Source: Vanilla planifolia (taxonomy: Eukaryota > Streptophyta > Magnoliopsida > Asparagales > Orchidaceae). Taken from it: 64,000 nt of DNA. The notes under the pieces were generated by a model. That model was given only the letters and a program-made list of their open reading frames with translations, ran no database searches and was not told where the DNA came from. Position 1 is the first letter of the stretch, and each line of letters begins with the position of its first letter. Positions 11,621 to 26,983 of this stretch are shown here, piece after piece. Both the position numbers and the translations under genes were made by a program. The stretch is from NCBI GenBank assembly GCA_023846275.1, contig JAIUJO010000090.1:821102-885101 (forward strand), read 5' to 3'.

Positions 11621-14600
11621 CTAGAGTTTTTGCACACTTTAGATGACATTTCAATTCCTACATGATGTGATGATTAAGGATATTACACTTGTTGTCATCA
11701 GCATCTTATAATTCAACTTTCCCTTGCAATTTTCTATTTCAGTGAAAATGTTTTGTCAATTTTGTTGTATTATTAGGTAACTCTTAGTCTCATCTCTAGT
11801 GACTTTTACATGACTTTCATTTTGTTATATTACATTGATTCAATTTATTTTATTTCAACTTTTATAAATATTTATTTAGTATTAAAGAAATACTTTATAA
11901 TTATTTATGTTTATTTAAATTAGTTATTCAAAATAGTTTCAAATTAGGTTTGAATGAGGTCAAACAATTCTCTTTGGAACCCAACTCAATGAGCTCTATC
12001 TAGTTAAATATTTAATTTTAATATTTAAAAATATTTTATTTTCATGGCCTTTATGGTAGTTTGTGATATTTTTTATTCTTAATTTGAGAATCAAAGATTT
12101 TGTACTTAATCTCCTTAGTATCTACAAATATAACTTTTAATTCCAATTTTTCTCTTAAAACCATTCACTATGCTAAACTAAATGTCCTCTAAGGTCACCA
12201 TTATAGAGGTTTGGTTTTGTTATGCTACATTACTTCATGTTTTCTTATTATTGCTTTAATAATTATTTAATTAATATTAAATCAATAATTTATTATTATT
12301 TATGCTTTTTAAATTTGTCAAATTTTTAATAATTTCAAAACAAGTCTAGCCAAGGGAAAACAAACATTGTCAGACTCATTTCAACTATGTCTATCAAATT
12401 AATTGAGTATTTCTATATTTCTCAAACATTTAATTTATAAGGTTATTTGTAGCCCTTATAATATATTATGATGCATGCATGACTTTGTAAACAGAAATGT
12501 CTACTCTTGAGATCTTTAGTAACATGGAGAGAACCTTTCTTATATAATATATGTCATTTCATCAATTTTTTTTCATTTGGTTATATTAGTAAGTAACTCT
12601 AAATCTTATCACAAGTGACATTTACATTATTTTGATTTGGTTATATTTTATTATTTCAACTGATGTTATTTTACTTTTGTTCTAAATTTATTAGCAATAA
12701 TAATAATAAATTATTATTATTCACAATTATTTACTTTAGTAATTTGCAAAAATTGAAAACAATTTTTAATTGACACAAAACATTCAATTTTTGATTCATG
12801 TCGATGACATTAATTACTGAAATATTTTTTTATTTTTTAAATATTTTTTAAGGTTTAAGCTAATTTTATGAGACATTTTGATTACTTGATTTTAAATAAA
12901 GAATTTTATACTCAATTTCATTAGTATCATTCAAGGCCACTTTATTGCGTAAGTTACCTTATTTTTTGAAATCTTTTTCATTGATTTGGTTATATTACTA
13001 TGAGACTCTATTTCTCCTCTAATGTAGTCATTATCACTTGATTTTTCATATTAAAATTTAATTATTCTTATTTCAACTTTAATACTTATCAAGTTAGTAT
13101 TAAATTAAGAAATGTTTATTATCTATGTTTATTTACTTCGATAATTTACAATATTTCCAAATAAGTTCCAATGTAGACTTAAAAAATATCATTGGATTAA
13201 TAATAATAGGCTTTATCAAATTAAATATGTTTTTCATGTTTCTAAATATGTCATTTTCTTAAATTTTTGCAAGCTTTTTGAGATATTTTAATTTGTGCCT
13301 AATTTGACGGTTAATAATGTTCCGCTTGATCTTCATAACATCTTGGAGTACAACTTTCATCAATAATTGAAGTCTTTTCTTCAACATTTGTTCTTTGGTA
13401 TGATTACAATGCTATGTAACATTAAATCTTCTATCATGTGATCTTTATAAATATTATATTTTTTAAAAATATTTTTGTATGTTTTATGAGATATTTTGAT
13501 CTTTACAAAATTTGATGATTTAAGATTTTGCACTTGATCTTTTTAGTATCTTGGAATGGAACTTTCCTATATAATTAATCTGATTTCTTCAAATTTTCTA
13601 CTTCATCCTACTTTGATTACTGTAGAATTATTCATCACCTTTTCTGTGACATTTACATCATTTGATTAGGTTGTATTATATTACATTAATTTTTCTCATT
13701 TAAGCTTTAATATAAATGTAGTAAATACTGAAATAATTATATATTATTATTTATTTTTATTTAAGTTGTTATTCGTAGTAATTTTAATTATGGTCTAATG
13801 AAATAAGACAAACATCATTAGACTCATCTTGGCTTGGTATATCAAATAAAATATTTATTTTTAATATTTTTAGATATTTTATTTCATTATTTTGTAATGC
13901 TTTACAATGCACTTTTGTCTATGATTAATTAGTGATTGAGGATGTTAAAGTTGATCTCCATGATACTTGGGATTACAGCTTTCCTAAATAAGTTTCTTAT
14001 TTCTTCAAATCTTTTACTTTGATTTGGTCATATTATTATGAAAATCTAAGCCTCCTTCCATTATCCTTTACATTACATCGATTATATTTTATCACATTGC
14101 ATCAATTTATGTTATTTCACATTTCATATATATTTAGTTTTTTGAAAATTATATAGTTTTATTGATTATGTTTATTTTCTTTGGCAATTTGCGTTATTTC
14201 CATTCGAGGTTGATGGGGCAAAAGTTAACAATGTTTTGCTCATCATTATGGGCTTTATCTGTTAAATATTATTTTTAATATTATAAAGTATTTTATTTCT
14301 ATGGATTTAGCACAGTTTATAAGATATTTTTAATATTAGTTTGTTGGATGACCAAGGATGTTACACCATATGTTCTTAATTTCTTCAGTTATTTTACTTT
14401 GATTTGTTTATATTACTATATATTTCTAAATCTTCTATTGTGTGACATTTACGTCACTTTAAACTTGTTACATTATAATATTCAAATTTATCTAATTTTA
14501 AATTTATTATAAGTTCAATAATGTTAAAGTAATACTTTTTTATTATTTATGATCATTTAATTTGGTAATTCATCATAATTCCAAACATTGTATGATCGAG

Positions 14601-17114
14601 TTAAAACAAGTGTTGTTGGACTCTCCTCCAAAGCTATAACTTATTAAATATTATTTTTTTATATTTTTAGGATTTATATTTTCTAAGGTTTTGGCATGTC
14701 TTATGAGATAATACAATTGGTACCTGATTTGATGAATAAGGATTTTACATCCGATTTCTTCACAATCTTTAGAATTTTTAATAAAATGTTCCTATATAAT
14801 AGTTCTCATCTCCTTAAATGTTTTACTTTGATTTGATTATATCATATTAAAACGTAATTTTCCTCTAAAATGACTTTTATACTATTTGATTTAGCTGTAT
14901 TACATTAATTCAATCTATTTTTATTAAACCTGAATATATATCTATTTAGTAATAAAAGAATAATTTATTAATTTCTATGGATATTTATTTTAACAATTCA
15001 TAGAAGTTCCAACCAAGGTTCTATCATGACAAAAAAATCATTATTATACAAGACTCATGAGCACTATCTAATTAAATATTCATTTCTATATATTGAAATA
15101 TTTCACTTTTTATGGTTTTGACATGCTTCAATATATAATTTTTATTTATACTTGATTTGATGATCGAAGATTTTACCCTCAATCTCCTTATTGACTTGGT
15201 ATGCTACTTTTTTATACTATTTGCCTCATTTTTTTCAAGTTTTTACTTTGATTTTTTATATTACTACACAACTATAAATCACTTTTTGTGTGACCTTTAC
15301 ATTGCTTTCCTTTTTTATATTATATGGCTTCAATTTTTCTTATCTTAGCTTAAATTATATTTACGTATTATTACAAAAATAATTTATTTTTATTTTGGCT
15401 TATTTAAATCTCTAAAATGCAATAGTCCCAAATGAGTTTAGATCAAGATCAATCAAAAGTCAATAAGCTCATCTCGTAATGCCATATCTATTTTTTTTAT
15501 TTTTTTAAATGTTTTTCATTCTAAACTTTTCATAACTTTCAAGAGACTTTATAATTCAAATATGATTTTAAATCAAAGATATTACACCCAATAATCATAG
15601 TTTCTTGGAATGCAATTATTCCAAAACATTTACTTCATTTCTTCAAACTTTTTTCTTTAATTTAATTATTTTGCTAGGTAACTATAAATCTCACAAAATT
15701 GGGCTTCATATTGCTCTATTTTTTTTCTATGACATTATCTAAATTTTCTCAATTTTTCTTTATAGTACGTGTGCTTATTATTAAAATAATAACCTATTAT
15801 TATTTATGCATTTTTAATTTGTTAATTCAGAGTAATTTCTAGTGAGTTTGATTGAGATCAAGAAATGTAGTTGGTCATGTCTCAATGAGCACTATCCATT
15901 TAAATTTTTATTCATATATTTTTAATTTTTTTATTATTTTTGCTAGCTTTATGAGGACTACAAATGCAACTTTCTTATAAACATTTTTCATTTCTTGAAA
16001 CCTTTCACATTGATTTAGTTGTATACGCATGTACATAAAACATCTTTTCAAGTGACCTTTACATTATGTTGTTTTGGTTATATAACATTTCTTCAATTTA
16101 ACTCAAGTTTGTTTTAGTAAATAATAAGTTAACTTTAAAAACAGAACTTATTATTATTTATAATTATTTACTTAAATAATTTTTATTATAATTAATAAAG
16201 GTCAAATTGAGATCAAATGAATGTCACACTCATCTTGAAAAAATCTATCCAATTAAATTTTTTTAATTTTAAAATTTTTATGTTCTATGGTTTTATCATG
16301 CTTTGTGATGTATTTTAATTTGTACCAAATTTGAAAATCTATGGGAACACACTCGATTCTCATAGTATCTCAAAATACAACTTTACCAAAAAAATTTAAC
16401 TCATTTCTTTAAATTTTATAAATTGATTTACTTATGTTGCTATGAAAATATACCTCTCCTCACATGAGATGTTTACACCATTTTAATTTGATTATATCAC
16501 ATTGTTATATCATTGCTATTTTTATTTATTTAGTAATACAATTTGCTATAATTAAGATAAAACAAACTTTATTGAACTCCTCTAGACAAGGTCTATTTAA
16601 TTAAATATTTTGTTCAATATTTTTAAAAATACTTTATTTTTTATGACTTGGGGATGACTTTCATGATATTTCAATTTATAACTACCCATACTATCAGAAT
16701 TGTTCAATATTTCTCTAAAATTATGGCTTTGATGTTTTTGTCACTTTAGAACTCCAAGTCTTCTAACAGACTCCTTTACAATGCTTTGATTTTGTCATAT
16801 TACATTGCATGAAATATTCTTATTTCATCTTCAGCATATTTATTCTTAATATTAAAATAGTAGTTCATTATCATTTATTTTTTTTACTATGGTAATTTCT
16901 AGCAATTCCAAAAGACATGTGATTAAGATCAAAAAGTCATCTTAGGACTTGTGCTAAAGAGCTATATATTATTAAATTTTTTTATGCTTTTAAATATTTT
17001 ATTTTCTTTTATTTGAATACTTTTTGTAAGATATTTTGATTAATACATTATTTCATATTCAATCACTGTACACTTAGTCTCTCTACTATGTTGGAAGACA
17101 AGTTTTTTTTAAAT

Positions 17115-17460
17115 TTAATTGATTTTGTTATTTTATGAGCATACTTTGATGCTCCTCTTGTGTGACCTTTATATAATTTTAATTTAGTTGAATGACATTA
17201 TATTAATTTATCTCTTTTTATCAAATTTTTTGCTTTGATTTTGTTATTTTACAAGGACACTTTAATTCTCCTTTTGAGTAACCTTTATATTGAATTGATT
17301 TTGTTTTATAACATTGTATTAGATCATCTCCTTTTTTTCAAATCTTTTCCATTGATTTTGTTATTTTATGATGCTACTTTAATTTTCCACTTGGGTAACA
17401 TTTATATTGCATTGATTTGGTTAAATAATATTGCATCAATATATCTCATTTCATATTTAT
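17115..17460 (+). repeat. Triplicated 116-bp sub-repeat within the satellite
   Basis: GATTTTGTTATTTTA occurs at 17,121, 17,237 and 17,354, spaced 116 and 117 bp. Each copy is followed by a ..ACTTTGATGCTCC/ACTTTAATTCTCC/ACTTTAATTTTCC block and then ACCTTTATAT or ACATTTATAT. The unit is two of the monomer's 60-bp half-repeats. The expansion lengthens this monomer: the landmark gap from about 16,960 to 17,580 is about 620 bp instead of 410. Confidence 0.75.
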
Positions 17461-20400
17461 TATATATTTACATAATAATAAAATAATAAATAGTTATTTT
17501 TTATGTGTATTTTGTTGGGTAATTCAAAATAATTCCAAATGTGCTCTATCTTAAAGATTGTTCCACCGATCTCAAAGAGGTTTATCCAACTATATATTGG
17601 TTTCTATATTTTTTTAACTATTTTATTGATTTATTATTATCACATTATTTGCATGAGATTTCAATTCATATCCTATTTGATCATTCAGGATGTCGCAATT
17701 GAAGTCCTTAGTATCACAAAAGGAAATTGTTCTATACAATTTATCTCAATTATTCAATTTTCCCTCTTTAACTTTGTTGGATTGCTATGAAATTCTTACT
17801 CTCCTCGTGTAAGTTTTACATCACTTTAATTTTTTGGTAACATATAATTTCAATTTGTCTTATTTTTGCATGACTATATATTTATAAAAAATTTTTAAAA
17901 AATCAATTATTTTTAATGCTCATTTATTTTTGTAATTCATTGTATTGCAAATGAGGTAAGATTAAGATGAAAGAAATCTCTGTGGACAAATCATGACAAG
18001 TTCTATCTAATTAAATATTTATTGCTATAATTTTAAATATTTCATTTTTTATTTTGGAATAGTTATCAAGGTACTTCTTTTCATGCTAATTTAATAATAA
18101 AAAATATTATACTTGATCATCTTAGTATTTTAATATCCAACAAGCCTTTGTCATTTTTTCCATTTTTTGAAATCTTTCATTCATATTTATTTATATTAGT
18201 ATAAATATCTAATTCTTTATCATATTAAATTTGCGTCACTTTGATTGGATACTATTATATAACTTAAATGTATCTTAATTTAGATTTTTTATATGTTTAT
18301 ATAATATTAAAAAAACAATTTATTATTATTAATTCTTATTATTTTTTGAAATTCCCTCTTGAAGAGGTCTATCCAACTTTATATTATTTTTTGAATATAT
18401 GATTGTTTTAATTTCTATATTATTGGCACATTTTATGAGTCATTTTGATTTTTCGATCAATGACGTTACACTCGATCTACTCGTATCTTAGAATAAAATT
18501 TTCTTTCACAATTTATTTCATTAATTCAATTACTATGCATTTTTGGTTATAGTATTATGAAATTGTAGATCTCCTCAAGTGTGCCCCTCAGATTGATTTG
18601 ATTTTTTTATATTTTATTTCTTTAATTTATCTCATTTGAGCATCAATTTTTATTTACCAAATGTTGAAATAATAATTTGGGATTATTTCTACTTATTTGC
18701 TATGATAATTGATAGTTATTCCAAATGTGGCTCAATCAACAGGAAACAATTATCATTAGATTTTTCTTAGCAAGCTTTATCTAATTAAATATTTATTTTT
18801 TATTTTTAAATATTTTGTTTTATTTTATTTTGGTAAATTTTAGATGGAATTTTGATTTGTAATTCGTTTGGCAATTAAGGATGCTTAACCTAGTTTTCAT
18901 ACTATTCTGAAATTAAATGTTTCCATAAATTTATTTAATTTTTTTCAAATATTTTACTTTGATTTTTCTATATACCTATGGAACTATAAATCTTCTCTAG
19001 TTTGCCTATTATGTCACTTTGATCAAGTTAATTATATTGCTTTATGTTATCTCATTTTAATTTTAATATACCTTAACCAAATTCAAAAATAATAATTTAT
19101 TATTATTTATGTTTATTTACTTTTGTAGTAACCCATAATTACAAACATTGACTAATTAAGAATCATTGTATGGGTGATGTGTATGAGCTCCATCTAATTA
19201 AATATTATCTTTCACAATCTTAAATATTTTATTTTAATGGAGTTTGGCACACTTTATTGGGTACAAAAATTTGTGCCTAAATTGAAGATCGAGAAAGTTA
19301 TACTCGATGTCCATGCTGGTATGGATTATAATTTTCTCTTTACATCTAATGTCACCAAATTTTTTGTTTTGGTTTGTTTAAATTACTATCAGTCTAACTA
19401 TCCTTATGTGTGATCTTTACACTGCTTTGATTAAGTTTTAATAAATTGATACAATTGATTATATTTCAACTTTATTATTTATTTACTTAATATTAAAATA
19501 ATATTTTTTAATTATTTACACTTATTTATGTTTGAAATTCATTATAATTATAGATGAGACTTGATCAAGATGAAAATATGTTGCCTGAATTTCCATAACA
19601 AGCTTTATCTAAATAATGATTCATTTTTGTATTTTTGAAAATTTTATTTTTTAGAAACTTTGCATTCTTTACGAGATATATTAATCAATACCTAATTTGA
19701 TAATCAAGGATGGTACACTTGATCTCTTTTTTTTCTTGAAATGTAGTTTTTCGATAGAATTTACCTAGTCCTTTTCTAATTTTTTTCTTTGACTTTATAA
19801 TATTACCATATATCTCTAAATGTCATATTATGTGTCCATTAAATCACTTTTTTTGTTATATTATATTGTTTCAATTTGTATCATTTTGATATTAATATAT
19901 ATATTTACCTAGCATTAAAATAATATTTTATTACTGATTATTTTTATTTGTTATATTATTACATTGTTATAATCTATCTCATTTCCTCATTAATATTATT
20001 TATTTTGAATGGAAATAATGCTTTATTATTATTTATGGTTTTTAATTTTATTAGTTCATATTAATTCCATAAGGTTTGTGATTTAGATGAAATAAAAGAT
20101 GTTGGATGCAACTTAACAAGCTTTATCTAATTAAATGTTCATTTTAGTAATATGAATTATTTTATTTTCTAATGTTCATGCATTCTTCTGAGATATTTTT
20201 ATTTGTGATAAATTTAATGATCAAGGATGTTACACTTAATCACCTTAAAAACTTGGAATGCAATTTTACATCATAATTTGTCTCATTTCTTCAATTCTTT
20301 AAGTTTGATTTGGCTATACTAATATGTAACTATAAATCTCATCTTATGCAAACATTACATTTCTCTTTTTTTATTTTGAATTAGTTTAATTTATCATATT

Positions 20401-21123
20401 TTATCTTTAATATATATTTTCTAATATTCAAAATAATAGTTTATTATTTTTTTATCCTTACATTATAAATCATAAGAATTTAACCGGAGGATTGATTAAG
20501 ATGAAACAAATATCAGTGGTCACTTGTCAATGAACTCTAAATAACTATATATTCAATTTTTATATTTTATAATATATAATTTGTTGGTGTTGTTAAATGC
20601 CTTATGAGACATGCAGTTCTTAGCCGATGTGATGATTGAGAATGTTGCACTTGATCTACTTAGAATCTTTGAACTCAAATATCTCATAAAATTTATGCCA
20701 TTTTGTCATACTCTTTAAATTAAAATTGTTTATATAATTATATAACTCTATATCTACTTTGATGTGACATTAATATACTTTGATTTAGTTGTAATATAGT
20801 GATTCATTTTTTCTTATTTTATTTTTAATTTAGTTTTATTTAGTATTAAAATACTAATTAAGTTTTGTTAATGCCTATTAAATTAATTATTTTATTATTA
20901 TTCAAAATGAGTTCTAATCAAGACGAAACAAATGTTGGATTGATCTTGATATGCTATATTAAAAAAATTGTTAATTTTAAAAAACAATTCTACAATTTTG
21001 GAATGTTTAACCTACATTTCTATTTTTACTTAATTCGAGAATGTGGGATGTTGCAGCCAACTACCTTAACAATTTTATTATACAATTTATCACATTTTCT
21101 CAGGTTTTCAAGTTTGATTTTGG

Positions 21124-21243
21124 TTATAGTACTATGTAACTCCAAATCACCTTTCGTGTGACATTTACATTGTTTTCATTTAATAATAGTACTAGGTAAC
21201 TCTAAAATTATTTTCATATGAAATTTAAATCATTATATTTTGG
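21124..21243 (+). repeat. Clear example of the 60-bp internal duplication of the satellite
   Basis: AGTACTATGTAACTCCAAA at 21,128 is followed exactly 60 bp later by AGTACTAGGTAACTCTAAA at 21,188. The same 60-bp spacing between GATTTGGTTATATTAC copies is seen at 12,577/12,637 and 23,512/23,572. The monomer therefore carries an ancestral 60-bp tandem duplication, here particularly similar between halves. Confidence 0.7.
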
Positions 21244-24200
21244 TTATATTAATTTGCATTCATTTTACCTTATTTCAAGTTTAATATATATTTATTTAAT
21301 ATTTAAACATAATTTTTATTGTTAATGCTTATTTAATTTGTTAATAGAAATTTACTCCAAGCAAGTCTCAATATATATGAAAGAAACGTCATTGGAGTCT
21401 TCTTGGAAAGCTCAAACAAACTATATATTAAATATTATATTTTAAAAAAATTATATTTTAAATTTTTTGTATGATTTATGGGATATTTTGATTCACAACT
21501 AATTTGTTTTTAATTTTCAATTATTTTATTATTTAGTTTTATTAATATTTCACTTTAAATCTCCTTTCATGAAACATTTACATCATTTTTATTTTGTAAC
21601 ATTATCTTACTTCAATTTTTGTCATTTGAAATTTAATATAGACTAACATAATATGAAATAATAAATTATTTTATTTACCTATAACTACTTTGGTAATTTA
21701 TAGAAGTATCTTTAGAAGTTCCTAATGGTGAAACAAACATTTATGCACTTGCCTCAACAAGTTTTATCCAATTAAATATTTATTTTAAAGTTTTTAAAAA
21801 TATTTTATATTCTTTTGTTTTGGATTATTTTATGAGATATTTTTATTCAAACATGGTTTGAAAAATGAACATTTTATGCTCAATATATATTTTTTTTGGT
21901 AATGTTACCATTTTGTACAATTGAACTCATTTCTTAAAACTTTTAGCTTTGATTTTCTTATATTATTATTTAGCAATAAAACTCTGCACATTTGAAATTT
22001 ATATATTTGTGATTAAGATACATTACAATCCTTCAATTTTGCATATTTCAACTTTGATATATACTAAATTAATGTTAAAAATTTTATCATTTATTTTAAT
22101 GTTTATTTACTATTAAAATTTAGAGTAATTTTACATAAGGTCCAACTAAGATGAAACAAACATCTTTGTTCCCATTTTTATGTGCTCTATAAAATTAAAT
22201 TTTCCTTTTATGTTTAAATATTTTATTATTGACTTTTTTATTCATAATTTTGATGTTGAATTATAAAAGATATAAAGATTGAGAATATTATACTTAATCT
22301 CTTGAGTATAATGCAATGCAACATTCGTATACACATTTTTTAATTTCTTCAATTTGCTTCTTCGACTTCATTAAGCTACTATAAAAATGTAATCCTCATC
22401 TCGTGTGATCTTTACATCACTTTCATTTAGTCAAATTACATTAGTTTAATTTATCTTTTTTTGACTTTAATATAAATTTATTTAATACTAAAATAATTAT
22501 TTTTAATTATTTAAGATTAACTTCTTTTCTAGATCGAAGAAATTTCTTTTTTATTTTTCACACTTTATAGAACTTTTTAATTCATAATTGATTTCTAGAA
22601 ATATAGAACTATAGTCAATCTCAATAGTATGTTGAAGTGCAACTTTCTTTTGTAACTTAGATTATTTATTCAAATTTTTTGCCAAGATTTTCTTATATTC
22701 ATAAATGACTCTAAATCACATTTTTTATGGCCATTACATAGCTTTAATTTAGTTGTATACATTGCATTATTTTATCTCTTTTCTACTTTTGTATATTGTT
22801 TCTTAACATTAAAATTAAATTTTTTTATTATACTTTTATTTACTTTCTTAAATCACTATCAATCCTTATGAGTTCCATTTGAGAGGAAACAAACATCATT
22901 GAACCCTTCTTGAAAAGTTCTATGTAATTAAATATTCATTTGAAAACTTTTAAATATGTTATATCTAGACATTTGAAAGCATAGAAGAGGCTTTTTGATT
23001 CATACTTCCTTTGATGATCAAGAATGTTACACTTTATCTCCTAAGAATGTCAGAATAATATTTTCCTTTGTAATTATCTTATTTTTTTAAAATATTTACA
23101 TTGGTATTGTTATATTACATTGTGCACTAAATCTTCTTTCTCATGGCAATTATTTTTTTTTTATTTAATTTTATTATATTGCTTCAATTTATCTCATTTA
23201 ACGTTCTTATATTTTTAATTAAAATTTAAAAAATAATTTGTTATTGTTTTTGTTTATTTGATTTGAAAATTCAATGTTCTTCTAAATGAGTCCAATCAAG
23301 ATAAAACAAATGTCCTTGGACTTATCTTAACGAGTTCTATCTAACTAAATATTAATCTTTTACCTTTGATGAATATTTCATATACTTTCAGTATGCTTTA
23401 TAATACATTTTGATTCATACCTTATTTGATGATCGAGGATATCATACTCACTCTTCTAAGTATTTTTGAGTGTGGCTTTCACATTTATTTATCACATCTG
23501 TACAAATGTTTTGCTTTGATTTAGTTATATTACTATCTAGCTCAAATTTTTCTCTCATGTGACATATACCTTGCTTTGATTTGGTTATATTACGTATTGT
23601 TTCTCATTTTAGCTTATTTATAGATTTACTTAATATAAAAATAATAATTTGCTATTATTTATGTTCAATTAATTTTATAACTCATAATAATTCCAAACGA
23701 AATTTATTGAAGATGAAACAAACATCGTTTCACTCATGTTGAGAAGCTCTATCTCATTGAATAATCTATTTCAGCTTTTAAAATATTTTATTTTCTAAGG
23801 TTCTTATTAACTTTTGGAGTATTTTTTTTCTTACGTGTTTGATGATTAAAACTATCGCTCTCGAGATTGTCGTTAATCCATAATACCTATGCTTTCTAGT
23901 AAAAATTACTCGATTTCCTTAGGGTTTTTTGGGTGTGGTTAATATGAATCAATAATTCTTTTATCATGTGCCCTTGTCATCTCTCTTATTTTATTAAATT
24001 ATAATGCTTTGATTCACCTTAATTAAACTTTTTTGAATATTTTATGAATATGAAAATGATAACTTCTTATTATTTATCCATGGTTTATTTAAGCATTTAT
24101 AAAAATTCAAAAACAGGTTCAATAATGAAGAAATAATAGCCATAAGATTAGAATTTTAAAAATTTATTTTCTAGGATTTTAGTACTCTTCATGAGATATT

Positions 24201-26768
24201 TTGTTTTGTAATTAATTTCATAATTATGGTTATCACACTTGCTCTCCTTAATATCTTAGAGTGTAATTTTCTCAAACAATTTATCTCATTTGTTAATTTG
24301 TCTTTGAATATTTGGTTATATTACTATGCAACACCAATTCTCTTCCACTATGACCTTTACATTTCTTTTGTTTAGATATATTACATTACTTCAATTTATA
24401 AAATTTCTGATTTAATATATATTTACTTAATATTAAAAAATAATTATTTTTTTTCATATTTGCTTTAATAATTTGTATTGAATACAAATAAGGTCTGATA
24501 GTGAGGTGATAAATGTCATTGGGATCATACTTAATCATTTTATCAAATTAATAAGGTTTTTTGATCCATGCATAATTTAATAATTAAAGTTCCATTCCAT
24601 ATCTCTAGTATCGTGGAAAATAATTTTCTTGAATAATTTATCTAATTTTTTAAAATTATTTATTTCAATTGGTTGTTTTACTTTGTAGTACTAAATAATT
24701 CTAGTTTGAGCATTACATTTTCTTTGATTTAGATATATTAAATTGCTTCAATTTATCTCTTTTTAACTTTAAGCTACATCCTCAAAATATTACTGCAACA
24801 TTTTATTATTAGTTTTGTTTATTTACTTTGATAAATTTCTATAAATCAAAAGATGGTTCTATGGAGACAAACAAACATCCTTGGACTTGTTACATCGATC
24901 TCTATCAAGCTAAATACTTATTTTTATTTTCTTAAGTCTTTTATTTTTGTAATTTCTAGTAATTCCAGAAAATGTCCACTCGAAATGAAGCTAACATCAA
25001 TAGACTTATGTTGACAAGATCTATTCCACTAAATAATGAGTTTTACAATGTAAAATATTTTTTGTTTGTACTTGATTTTATGATCAAAGATGTCAACAAT
25101 GATTATCTTAGTATCTCAGAATGAAGCTTTTCATCTTATTTATCATATTTCTTCAAATTTTTACTTCAATTTGGCTATATTACCTGAAAGCACTAATCTT
25201 ACTTGTGTGCAAAATTTAGATCATATTGATTTAATTGTATTACATTTGTTCAATTTATCTGATTTTAGCTTTATTATATATTTCCTTAAAATTAAAAAAA
25301 TAATTGATTATTATTTTTTATTTTTTATTCCAAATTATTTGCAACAATTCGAAATAAGTTTTTGATCAAGATGAAGCAAGTGTGATTGGTCTCATCTCTA
25401 TGAGCCCAACTTATTTAAATATTCAGTTGTTATCTTTTCAATTACTTGATTTTATAGGGTTTTTGTACATGTTTTTAAAAAATTTCAATTAGAACTAATT
25501 TGATGATTGAGAATTTCAAACTCATCTCCTTTGTTTCAAGATTGTAGTTTTCTCATATAATTTATGTCATTACTTAAAATATTTTTCTTTAAGTTGGTTA
25601 TATTACTATGTTACTCTAAATCTCTCATTATGTGGTCTTTACATTGCTTTTAATTAATTTGTTATATCATTTTAATGTATCTCATTTTTTCTTTGATAAA
25701 CATTTACAAAATATTAATATAAACATTTCTTATTATTTAGTCATATTTATTTTGATAATTTTTAGTAATTCCTAGCAATGTTAGAATAAGGAAAAATAAA
25801 TGTCTTTGGACTCTTCTAGGCAAGTTCCATCAAATTAAATATTAATTTATATTTTTCTAAATATTTTATTTTTCATGGTAATGGAAATATTTTTAACACA
25901 TTTTGATTCTGACCTTATTTTATGATAAAAGATACTACATTTGATCTCATTATTATATTGAGATGATTTCTTAAACAATTTTTCTCATTTTATTGAATGT
26001 TTTGCATTTATTTGGTTATATTACTATAAAAATTTAATTTTATATTAGTTAAATTTAACTATTTTTAGTTTTATAATATATTTGTTGAATATTTAAATAA
26101 TTATTGCTTCTGTTTTTCTTAGTTATTTTTGTAATTCACATTAGTTCCAAATGTGGATAAATCGAGAAAAAATTATATATATATTTTACTTTAATGTTTC
26201 TCATTCATACTTTAATAATAATTTAAATAATCTTAAATTAAAAATGTATTGTTATTTATACTTTTAAATTTATAATTTCTAATAATTCCAAAATAAGTCT
26301 ATTCAGGAGAAAACAAATATTGTTAGACTGGTCTTGACAAGGTCTATCCATTTAAATATTTATTTTTCTATTATTAAAATAATTTATTTATTAGGTTTAT
26401 TGCATACGTTACAAGGCATTATTATTCATACATGATTTTCTAATCAATGATGACACCCTCGATCTCTTTAGTACCTTGGAGTGTAACTTTGCCATATAAT
26501 ATATGTTATTTCCTAAGATTTGTTCTTTTATTTTATTATATTTATGTAACACTAAATGTCATCACTTGTGACATTTACAAAATTTTTATTATTAGTTATT
26601 ATTAGCTACTTTAGTCAATTCACTCAGTATAACAAAAATATATAATTATTAGTTATTATTAATTACTTTAGTAATTTGTAGTAATTCCAACCAACATTTG
26701 ATCGATACAAAACAAACATGTTTGACTCATCATGATGAGCACCAAATCATTAAATATAAAATTATTGA

Positions 26769-26983
26769 TTTTTTAAAATATTTTATTTTTACGATTTTTG
26801 CTCTTGGGTTTATTAATATAGAGCTCCAAATCTTCTTCATGACATTTGCATCACTTTGATTTGATTATATTATATTTTTTAAAATATTTTATTTTTTGGA
26901 TTTTTGCTCTTGGATTTATTAATATAGAGCTCCAAATCTTCTTTTTCATGACATTTGCATCACTTTGATTTGATTGTATTATA
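26769..26983 (+). repeat. Recent 106-109 bp tandem duplication within the satellite
   Basis: A block running from TTTTTTAAAATATTTTATTT through GCTCTTGG, TTTATTAATATAGAGCTCC and GACATTTGCATCACTTTGA is present twice. GAGCTCCAAATCTT starts at 26,821 and 26,927 (offset 106), and GACATTTGCA at 26,841 and 26,950 (offset 109). The copies differ only at scattered bases and a 3-bp insertion, so they are much closer to each other than neighbouring monomers are. The event looks recent. Confidence 0.85.

Noticed and set aside
9391-25365. Recurring hydrophobic plus-strand frames of 60-98 codons (9,391; 10,543; 10,989; 15,157; 17,235; 20,865; 25,090)
   Set aside because: Most sit at the same phase of the ~410-bp satellite and are rich in Leu/Ile/Phe/Tyr because of AT content. 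Neighbouring monomers break the frame, so there is no sign of a maintained protein.
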